21,313 bases of DNA, taken from NCBI GenBank assembly GCA_949289625.1, contig CASEPH010000235.1, positions 1 to 21,313 of the forward strand, written 5' to 3'. The translations under genes and the position numbers were made by a program. The notes beneath the pieces were generated by a model. The model was not told the DNA's origin. It made no database searches and saw only the letters and a list, made by a program, of their open reading frames with translations. Positions 15,508 through 21,313 of the stretch are shown here, piece after piece. This DNA is from an uncultured Clostridia bacterium (GTDB lineage: Bacteria > Bacillota_A > Clostridia > Oscillospirales > Oscillospiraceae). Each line of letters opens with the position of its first letter. Position 1 is the stretch's first letter.

Positions 15508-15831
15508 TCAGGGCCGGTCCTCATCCCGGTTGCCGTCGTCCATGGGATTCACCAGATCGTCCATGGGATTTACCACGTCGGCGGACATGGACGGGGCGGA
15601 AGTGGAATCCGTCTTTTTATCCTTTTTTCCGAGGTTCTGGAAAAACAGTTTGATCTTCCGGCGGAAGATAGCCAGAACAGCACCGCAGGCAATAAACAGT
15701 CCGGCGATCATGCTGACCACATAGCTGACGGTACCTGGATCCAGATACGCGAAGGCCGGCATGGCGAACAGCACCATCATGGCGCACACATAATAGATTC
15801 TGCCCAAGAGCTTGCTTACAAGTTTCATCAT
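15508..15831 (-). CDS. Small membrane protein with YLDPGT motif
   Basis: The product has 107 residues (106 if the second of two adjacent ATG codons is used), behind AGGAGG. Residues about 5-28 form a signal-like helix ending AFA, directly followed by YLDPGT (29-34). A second membrane helix spans about 36-57, then a basic stretch RRKIKLFFQNLGKKDKK and a polar acidic tail. The tail contains a tandem VNPMDD repeat coded by a 21-bp DNA repeat. Small proteins with a YLDPGT-type motif after a signal sequence recur near envelope-polysaccharide and alkaline-phosphatase-superfamily genes; I know of no defined function. Its position between the YidC-TagF fusion and the choline kinase suggests a subunit or scaffold of the same membrane assembly. 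Confidence 0.8.
   Translation of the reverse strand: MMKLVSKLLGRIYYVCAMMVLFAMPAFAYLDPGTVSYVVSMIAGLFIACGAVLAIFRRKIKLFFQNLGKKDKKTDSTSAPSMSADVVNPMDDLVNPMDDGNRDEDRP
15537..15578. repeat. Two-copy 21-bp tandem repeat in the small membrane protein gene
   Basis: CGTCCATGGGATT plus 8 further bases is present twice in direct succession (15537-15557 and 15558-15578) with a few mismatches. It encodes the repeated VNPMDD in the C-terminal tail of the YLDPGT protein. It is in frame, so copy number could vary without breaking the gene. Confidence 0.8.
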
Positions 15832-15843
15832 CTATTCCTCCTG

Positions 15844-17955
15844 TTATTCCGCATTTCTGCGGGCTTCGATGGATGCAATACGCCGGACCAAATAACGGCC
15901 GGCAGCCTCTGCGCCTTTGCCCAGATTGTAAATTTCCCGTTCCTTGACCTCCTGAATTAGATCCCGGTATTGCTCCGGGTGATCCAGCAGCTCCCGGGCA
16001 GTCTCTCCGGCATGACCCAGCTGATCCAGCTCCAGAGCGGCGCCCAGCTGGGACCGAATCCGGATGTCAAAGGGAACCACGTCGATTTTATCGTACTCGG
16101 GGTTCATCACCTTCATGGGGGTGTTGATATAGAGCACCGGCTTCAAGGTGGACAGGGCGAATTCATAGCCCACATTGGACCAGTCTGTCACCAGAAGGTC
16201 CGACCGATACACGGTGTCCGTAGAGGAAAAATCCGTCTGAACCACAAAGTCCTCCCCAATCCGATCCTGATAGCGGCGGATCAGCCCCTCGATACGGTCC
16301 CCGTAAAGCCGGACATATTGGGGGTGGGGCCGAATGATGATCCGGCACCCTAGTCCGGAAAATTGCTCCACCAGTTGGTCGATACAGGAGTCGAGAATAT
16401 TGTCCTGCTGCCAGGAGGGGGCGATCAGGATGGTTTTGGTGGCATTGGGTGTATGGTCTGTGGCGTTCCAGGCCTCCGTCATTTCGTCCAGCAGACCGTA
16501 GCCTACCTGGACCAGCCGGCGGGGTTTTAAGTGATAGAGGGCTTCAATGGCTCGGGCCTCTTCCACCTGATGGGGACCCACGCAAAACAGGGTGTCAAAA
16601 TGATCCAGAGCATGGGGCCGCAGGGTCAGGTTGTCGCTGCTGACGCCATGATCCGTATAGATGTATTCCACGTCCTTCCGGACCAGGCTGCGCTTAATGT
16701 GATAGGTCTCCAGATCCGGCATGGTCATCACCACCATGTCGGCGTCCATCTTCATCATCAGCGGAATCAGCTTCATTTCGCCAATATAATATCCCACCAG
16801 TCGGGGATTCCCCATGGAAAACACCGGGTCCTGGGGATCGGAGGTGATATAGTGGATGGTGACGCTGGAGTGGGCCAGGGTGTATTCAATCATGCCCCGA
16901 AAGTACTTGTAAAAGCCTCCGCTCTCGCTGTAAAATACCAGAGTTTTTGGCGTTTTGCTCTTGAGAAAACGGGCGTAATCCTCCCGTTCCTTCTTTTTAT
17001 AGGGTTCCAGCTTTTTCTTTGCCTGGGCCTCCCGGCTCTTGATGGCTTCCAGATCCCGTTTGCTCTCCTCCAGGGCAGCATAGTCGATAAACTTTTTGGG
17101 CGGATAGAGAAAGTTCATCAAATAGAGATTCACCAGGGCGAAAAGATTGCTGGCAATCCAGTACATGCCTACGCCTGCGGGAACCAGGTAAGTAAAATAG
17201 GTGGAGAAGGCCACAGTAAACAGGGTGACGCCCCAGCGGCCCCAAAATCCCTGTTCCTTCTGGAGGACGTTGTCCCGGTTCTGGGCCCAGCACAGCAGGA
17301 ACGTGGACAGGCAGGACAACAGCGGGACCAGACTCAGCAGGGATACGTTGATCAGCGATGGGACTGCAGACAAATTGATGCCCAGAAACCAGGTGTCCAT
17401 AGTTTGCGCCTGGGCAATGATGCCGGCAATGTCCGTGCCGGGCAAAGTGGACGAAAGTCCCATAAAGTAGCTGTAATTGGCCGGATCCCGCATGGCATCG
17501 AGAACCTTGAGCTGGGCACCGCTGCCCAGTTCATCCACCCCCAGCAGAGAGGCGGTGGCGGATACAAAGGTCTGGCAGACCTCCGGATCCACCCGCAGGA
17601 GATGCTGCATAGGGTTATAGATCACGTTGATCAGCCCCAGCACCAGGATGATCTGAATGAGCATGGGCACCATGCCCAGCAGTGGATGGTATTTTTCACG
17701 CTGGTAGAGGGCAATGGTCCCATCGGTAATGGCATCCTTGTCCCCATAGTGGCTGGCGGTAATCCGGTTGATTTCCGGCTGGAGCCGAATCATCTTGATG
17801 GAGTTTTTCTGCACCACGATGGACAGGGGCAGAAGGATGACCTTGCTCAAAAGGGTAAACAGCAAAATGGCAACGCCGTAGTTGGCCACCAGCCGGTAAC
17901 ACAACCACATAAGCCACCCCAAGGGGGTGCCGATGTAGGTGTTGATAAACGACAT
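15844..17955 (-). CDS. YidC/Oxa1 membrane insertase fused to a TagF-like CDP-glycerol glycerophosphotransferase
   Basis: The 703-residue protein is one uninterrupted frame behind a GAGGAAAG site. Residues 1-290 are a YidC/Oxa1 insertase: first helix about 22-46 with LLSKVILLPLSI, where K38 stands at the position of the conserved Arg of the hydrophilic groove, then helices near 92-115, 200-222, 242-262 and 264-285. Residues about 292-335 are a charged, probably coiled linker. Residues about 337-700 are a glycerophosphotransferase domain: DHG (435-437), RPHP (542-545) and TDWSNVGYEFA (590-600) followed by KPVLYI. These correspond to the His and TD-S motifs of TagF/TagB enzymes, which polymerise glycerol phosphate from CDP-glycerol at the inner membrane face. 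The fusion would hold the polymerase at the membrane. Whether the YidC part still inserts proteins is unknown. Confidence 0.9.
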   Translation of the reverse strand: MSFINTYIGTPLGWLMWLCYRLVANYGVAILLFTLLSKVILLPLSIVVQKNSIKMIRLQPEINRITASHYGDKDAITDGTIALYQREKYHPLLGMVPMLIQIILVLGLINVIYNPMQHLLRVDPEVCQTFVSATASLLGVDELGSGAQLKVLDAMRDPANYSYFMGLSSTLPGTDIAGIIAQAQTMDTWFLGINLSAVPSLINVSLLSLVPLLSCLSTFLLCWAQNRDNVLQKEQGFWGRWGVTLFTVAFSTYFTYLVPAGVGMYWIASNLFALVNLYLMNFLYPPKKFIDYAALEESKRDLEAIKSREAQAKKKLEPYKKKEREDYARFLKSKTPKTLVFYSESGGFYKYFRGMIEYTLAHSSVTIHYITSDPQDPVFSMGNPRLVGYYIGEMKLIPLMMKMDADMVVMTMPDLETYHIKRSLVRKDVEYIYTDHGVSSDNLTLRPHALDHFDTLFCVGPHQVEEARAIEALYHLKPRRLVQVGYGLLDEMTEAWNATDHTPNATKTILIAPSWQQDNILDSCIDQLVEQFSGLGCRIIIRPHPQYVRLYGDRIEGLIRRYQDRIGEDFVVQTDFSSTDTVYRSDLLVTDWSNVGYEFALSTLKPVLYINTPMKVMNPEYDKIDVVPFDIRIRSQLGAALELDQLGHAGETARELLDHPEQYRDLIQEVKEREIYNLGKGAEAAGRYLVRRIASIEARRNAE

Positions 17956-18002
17956 GGCTCTTTCCTCTCTTTTCTTTGAAACTTTAAGCCTGTTCCGGGG
18001 GA

Positions 18003-19697
18003 TCAGCCGGCTTTGGAGGCGGATTTCCGTGGAGGTGGTGCGGGAGGATCCGCAGGCGGATTTCCATGAGGGGGCAGTGCGGGAGCGTCATTCGACGGCA
18101 GCGGAAGGTAGGATGGGCTTGGGGTTGGCGAAAGGCTTGCGTCCGGGGTATGCGTGGGGGTGGCCGATGGCATGACGGTGGTTTCCTCCGGATGGGGCTT
18201 GGCGTTGTAAATCTCGTCTAACACATAGCCTGACGCCGGTGTGATGGCCCCCAGCTGGGTGCCAAAGACTGCGTCAATGGTTTTGCGTGCTGCGTTGATG
18301 CAGGTATCTCCCTCAATGTTGATGCTCTCCCCCGGGATGTAAGCGCAGCAGAGCACACTCTGCATGATGGGCGTCTCTGCCTCCGCATCAAAGCGGGGGC
18401 CGCCGTACTGCTCCACCATATGCAGGGGAACCCGGGCGCCGTGATCGGACTGCAGCAGGATCACCGCATCGGGATCATTTTTCTGAATATTGTCAATGGT
18501 CTCCAGAATCACTGTGTTGAGATACTGGAGCTGACCCGGATACAGGGAGGCGTCCTTCCACTGCCAGCCATTGAACAGGTCTCGGACCGAGCCGTCCGCA
18601 TTATAGAGAAACGGCGCATGAGGGCACTGAATATAGCTGATGGTCAGGGTGGGCTGGCCCTGGGCTGCCCGGTAACAGTTTTTTAGGGCGTCCAGAGCAT
18701 TTTCCAGGGGACCCTGGTAGTTGTCCCTGTAGTTTTCAAACATCCAGAGGGACAGCTTATCCTTGACCCAAGGAAGCTTACAGTAGATGCTGTTGTGGAA
18801 CAGGTAGTCGGAGATCGTATCCTCCGTCTGGCCCTGGGTCAGTTCTCGAGCGCCGGAAATATCCAAATAGGACCGGTGATTAATCAGATTGATCTGGTAG
18901 CCATTGCTGCGAAACAGCTGGGCCAGCGTGGGGTCCTTTAAATAATTCCGCCGAATCCTTTCCGGCATACTGTCGTCAGCCACATAGTCCAGATTCAGCA
19001 TGTTAGGGATCAGGGTATCCGACCAGCAGGATTCCGTATTCCGGGAGCTATGGGAAATAGAGAACCCCTGCTCCTCCAGTTGGACATAAAAGGAACTGTT
19101 GTCAAACCCAAAGTAGGATTCCAGATTTTCGTCTCCACCGTATTCGTCAAAGATCAGATAATAGACGTTGGGCGTTTGGCCTTGAAATTCCACATTGGAT
19201 CCCTGGGAATCGCGTTCCTCCGGCTGATAGGAGGCCACCTGAATCAGCTTGGGGATAGCCTGTAGCGCGCTGACGGCGGTGAGGATCCCGAAGGTCAGGG
19301 CAATGACGCCGCAGGCAGCGGTCAAATTCGGTTTTTTCTTGATGCAAAGAACCAGCAAGGCCAGCAGGACCAGGGCTGCAAACAGCAGAAAGAATCGATC
19401 CTGGAACCAAGGAAGCCGGTCTTTGATGCTGTCGGTGATCATGGAAAAGTTGATGATCACCAGCATGGCAAGGCAGGAGAGGGTTGCGGCACGGCTAATG
19501 TTGCGGACAAAAATGCCGAAAAACAGGAGAATGCCCAGGGCCGTGATAAAAAAGATCAGGAAAAAGGGCAGCATATCTCCGGCAGATGCCTCTCTTGCGT
19601 TTTGCCCAAAGAGAAAGAAGCAGGGATATAGACAGGTCAGTAGGACTGCCAAGAGACTCAGCGTCCAGGATTTCCAGCGAGAGGTATTTCCAGTCAT
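18003..19697 (-). CDS. Membrane-anchored alkaline-phosphatase/LTA-synthase superfamily enzyme, copy 1
   Basis: A 564-residue protein behind AAGGAGC, 11 bases after its paralogue. About five membrane helices occupy residues 12-147, then an extracytoplasmic sulfatase-type domain starts near 175. Metal-site elements are FDEYGG (183-188, D184/E185) and SDHG (417-420, D418/H419), with H360 in CPHAPF. The candidate nucleophile lies in the conserved stretch 219-238 (TESC...TLIPNMLN). T221, S226 and T228 are the candidates, and I cannot decide which. The tail from about 500 on is very rich in Pro, Ser and Thr and may span the wall. Related enzymes transfer phosphoglycerol or phosphoethanolamine head groups. 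In this operon a phosphoglycerol or phosphocholine transferase acting on surface polymer is plausible; a hydrolase is the alternative. Confidence 0.85.
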   Translation of the reverse strand: MTGNTSRWKSWTLSLLAVLLTCLYPCFFLFGQNAREASAGDMLPFFLIFFITALGILLFFGIFVRNISRAATLSCLAMLVIINFSMITDSIKDRLPWFQDRFFLLFAALVLLALLVLCIKKKPNLTAACGVIALTFGILTAVSALQAIPKLIQVASYQPEERDSQGSNVEFQGQTPNVYYLIFDEYGGDENLESYFGFDNSSFYVQLEEQGFSISHSSRNTESCWSDTLIPNMLNLDYVADDSMPERIRRNYLKDPTLAQLFRSNGYQINLINHRSYLDISGARELTQGQTEDTISDYLFHNSIYCKLPWVKDKLSLWMFENYRDNYQGPLENALDALKNCYRAAQGQPTLTISYIQCPHAPFLYNADGSVRDLFNGWQWKDASLYPGQLQYLNTVILETIDNIQKNDPDAVILLQSDHGARVPLHMVEQYGGPRFDAEAETPIMQSVLCCAYIPGESINIEGDTCINAARKTIDAVFGTQLGAITPASGYVLDEIYNAKPHPEETTVMPSATPTHTPDASLSPTPSPSYLPLPSNDAPALPPHGNPPADPPAPPPRKSASKAG

Positions 19698-19708
19698 GTA
19701 GTGGCTCC

Positions 19709-21286
19709 TTATGCGGAAGTCGAGTCTGGCTGGGGTGTGCGACTCGATTCCGGCTCACGGGATGGTGTACTGCCGGAGCCTTCCTCGGGAGGAGGCGGCA
19801 TATATTCCGGCGGAATGGTATAGCTTTCAGGGGCCTCCAGGGGAGGCAGCGTCAATCCAAAGACAGAGGAAAGGACCTTTCGGGTGGCGTTGACACAGGT
19901 GTCTCCTTCCACGGAGAGGGAGCTGCCGGGCACATAGGCGCAGCACAGCACGCTCTGCATATAGGGGATCTCCGCCTCTGTATCGAACCAGGGACCCCCA
20001 AACTCATTGACCAGCTGTCCCGGGGTCCTGGCTCCGTGATCCGACTGCAAAAGGATGATTGCGTCCGGATCTTTTTCCTGGATGATGTCCACAGCCTCCA
20101 GAATCATCTTGTTGGTGTATTCCAGCTTTGCCAGATACAGTTCCGGAATGCGCCAATCATAATATTCGTCCAGCGTCGTGGCGTTCCCTGTTTCGTCAAA
20201 AAGGAACGGCGCATGGGGGGATACAAAGTATCCAATGGTCAGTGTAGGACCATTTTGGGCGGATTCCCAGCAGTCCATCAAATTCTGGCGCACGTCGGTC
20301 AGAGCCTCCATGGGGCCGTTGTCACCCCGGTGTAGGACAACCCGTTCGATCTCCCATTTGAGTTTTGGGATCTGACAGAAAATACTGTTTTCGTAGAGAT
20401 AGTCAGAGATGGTTTCGTCATACTGGGGCTTGGACAGAAGATGGCAGCCTGCGTCATTTAAAAATCCATTCTGGTTGATCAGGTTCACCTGGTACCCGTT
20501 TTCCCGGAACAGCCGGAACAACACAGGGTCATCCAGCCACTCCAGACGGTTTTGAATGGGCATGGAGTCGTCGGTCACATAGTCCAGATTCAGCATATTG
20601 GGGATCAGTGTTACGGTCCAGCAGGATTCTGTGTTACGGCTGGTCCGGGAGACGGAAAAGCCCCGGTCCTCCAGACCGGACAGAAATTCCTCATTGTCGT
20701 AATTATAGTAGTGTAGGAGGTTTTCGGAGCCGCCGTATTCGTCAAATAGCAGATAATAGACGTTCCGATCGGCGTTATCAAAGACCAGGGTGTCCAGTTG
20801 ATCGTCCAGCGGGGCCTGGGGCCGCTGGTAGGTGGCGATGGAGATCAGGGTGGGCAAAGCCATAAAGAGATTAACGGCAGTCATGCACCCGAATACCAGC
20901 GCCAAAACGCCGCAGGGAATCACCATATTGGGCTTCTTTCGGCGAAACAGAACCAGCAGAGCAAGCAGTACCAGGCCCACAAACACCAGAAAAATAATGT
21001 TGTGGAAGCCGGGGAGCAGCTTCTTAATGCCGTTGCAGATCAGGGTGAAGTGCATGACCACCAGCATTCCCAGATCTACCAGAATCGCAGCTTGGGCCAC
21101 ATTGCGTAGTAAGAGCAGAGCAATCAATCCGCCCACAGCGGCAGTGAACAGAAAAATGCCAAAAAACGGGAGCATATCGACAGCTCTCGCTTCTCCGGCA
21201 TTTTGAAAGAACATAAAAGCGCACGGATAAAAGCAAATCAGCAGGATGGACGCTACAGGCAAACCTACTTTTTTCAACTGTTTCAT
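19709..21286 (-). CDS. Membrane-anchored alkaline-phosphatase/LTA-synthase superfamily enzyme, copy 2
   Basis: A 525-residue paralogue of the gene at 18003-19697 and the first gene of this set inside the window. The start complementary to 21284-21286 has GGAGCG about 10 bases upstream. N-terminal helices lie at about 9-28, 38-60, 64-84, 97-114 and 120-145. The catalytic domain shows FDEYGG (181-186, D182/E183), SDHG (415-418, D416/H417) and H358 in SPHAPF. The nucleophile stretch has SCWTVTLIPNMLN, so the position that is Ser226 in the other copy is Thr224 here. The Pro/Ser-rich tail is shorter (about 490-525). The close similarity along the whole length indicates tandem duplication, and the differing tails and middle region suggest distinct acceptors. 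Whether genes of the same operon continue beyond the window edge cannot be seen. Confidence 0.85.
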   Translation of the reverse strand: MKQLKKVGLPVASILLICFYPCAFMFFQNAGEARAVDMLPFFGIFLFTAAVGGLIALLLLRNVAQAAILVDLGMLVVMHFTLICNGIKKLLPGFHNIIFLVFVGLVLLALLVLFRRKKPNMVIPCGVLALVFGCMTAVNLFMALPTLISIATYQRPQAPLDDQLDTLVFDNADRNVYYLLFDEYGGSENLLHYYNYDNEEFLSGLEDRGFSVSRTSRNTESCWTVTLIPNMLNLDYVTDDSMPIQNRLEWLDDPVLFRLFRENGYQVNLINQNGFLNDAGCHLLSKPQYDETISDYLYENSIFCQIPKLKWEIERVVLHRGDNGPMEALTDVRQNLMDCWESAQNGPTLTIGYFVSPHAPFLFDETGNATTLDEYYDWRIPELYLAKLEYTNKMILEAVDIIQEKDPDAIILLQSDHGARTPGQLVNEFGGPWFDTEAEIPYMQSVLCCAYVPGSSLSVEGDTCVNATRKVLSSVFGLTLPPLEAPESYTIPPEYMPPPPEEGSGSTPSREPESSRTPQPDSTSA

Positions 21287-21313
21287 GGATGAAATCGCTC
21301 CGTTCTGTAGGGG

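Noticed and set aside
16531..17979. Long + strand frame of about 480 codons
   Set aside because: Antisense to the YidC-TagF fusion, whose motifs are unmistakable; His/Gln/Gly-rich artefact composition.

Overview
This window looks like part of the chromosome of an anaerobic, Gram-positive-type Clostridia bacterium, most likely Oscillospiraceae-like. I infer this from the moderately high GC content, strong AGGAGG-type ribosome binding sites, a C-terminal SLH surface protein, lipobox solute-binding proteins, teichoic-acid-type enzymes and an iron-sulfur flavoprotein. I cannot name the species from sequence alone. I see no rRNA, tRNA, CRISPR, insertion sequence or phage genes.

Left part, + strand (1-3440). 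The window opens inside a gene for a secreted protein ending in an InlB-type repeat and three SLH cell-wall-anchoring domains, closed by a strong hairpin. A 339-base AT-rich intergenic region follows. It carries a candidate ECF-type promoter (TGAAAT-N16-CGTC) just upstream of a small sigma-70-family sigma factor gene. That gene overlaps a single-pass membrane protein of unknown family that is a positional candidate anti-sigma factor. A terminator that may serve both strands separates these genes from everything to the right, which is on the - strand.

Middle part, - strand (3476-11195). Read in transcription order, this holds: a lipoprotein solute-binding protein, three divergent NTF2/SnoaL-like proteins in a tight row, a second solute-binding protein with its own terminator, and a soluble fumarate-reductase-type flavoprotein with two N-terminal 4Fe-4S clusters. 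The flavoprotein has its own near-consensus promoter. A perfect LysR-type box (ATAAC-N5-GTTAT) is centred about 64 bases upstream of its expected transcription start. No ABC permease or ATPase accompanies the binding proteins. SnoaL-fold proteins next to a reductase flavoprotein suggest redox or dehydratase chemistry on a small organic molecule taken up from outside; the substrate is not evident.

Right part, - strand (11333-21286). In transcription order this holds: two tandem paralogous membrane hydrolase/transferases of the alkaline-phosphatase/LTA-synthase superfamily, a YidC/Oxa1 insertase fused to a CDP-glycerol glycerophosphotransferase (TagF-like) domain, a small YLDPGT membrane protein, a LicA-type choline kinase, a LicC-type cytidylyltransferase, a BCCT-family quaternary-amine transporter, and a LysR regulator followed by a terminator. 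The last three metabolic genes are joined by 2-4 base junctions or overlaps (TGATATG, GTGA, ATGA). The set reads as uptake and activation of choline to CDP-choline coupled to assembly or decoration of a polyol-phosphate surface polymer. The insertase-polymerase fusion is the most unusual component. No licD-type phosphocholine transferase is visible in the window.
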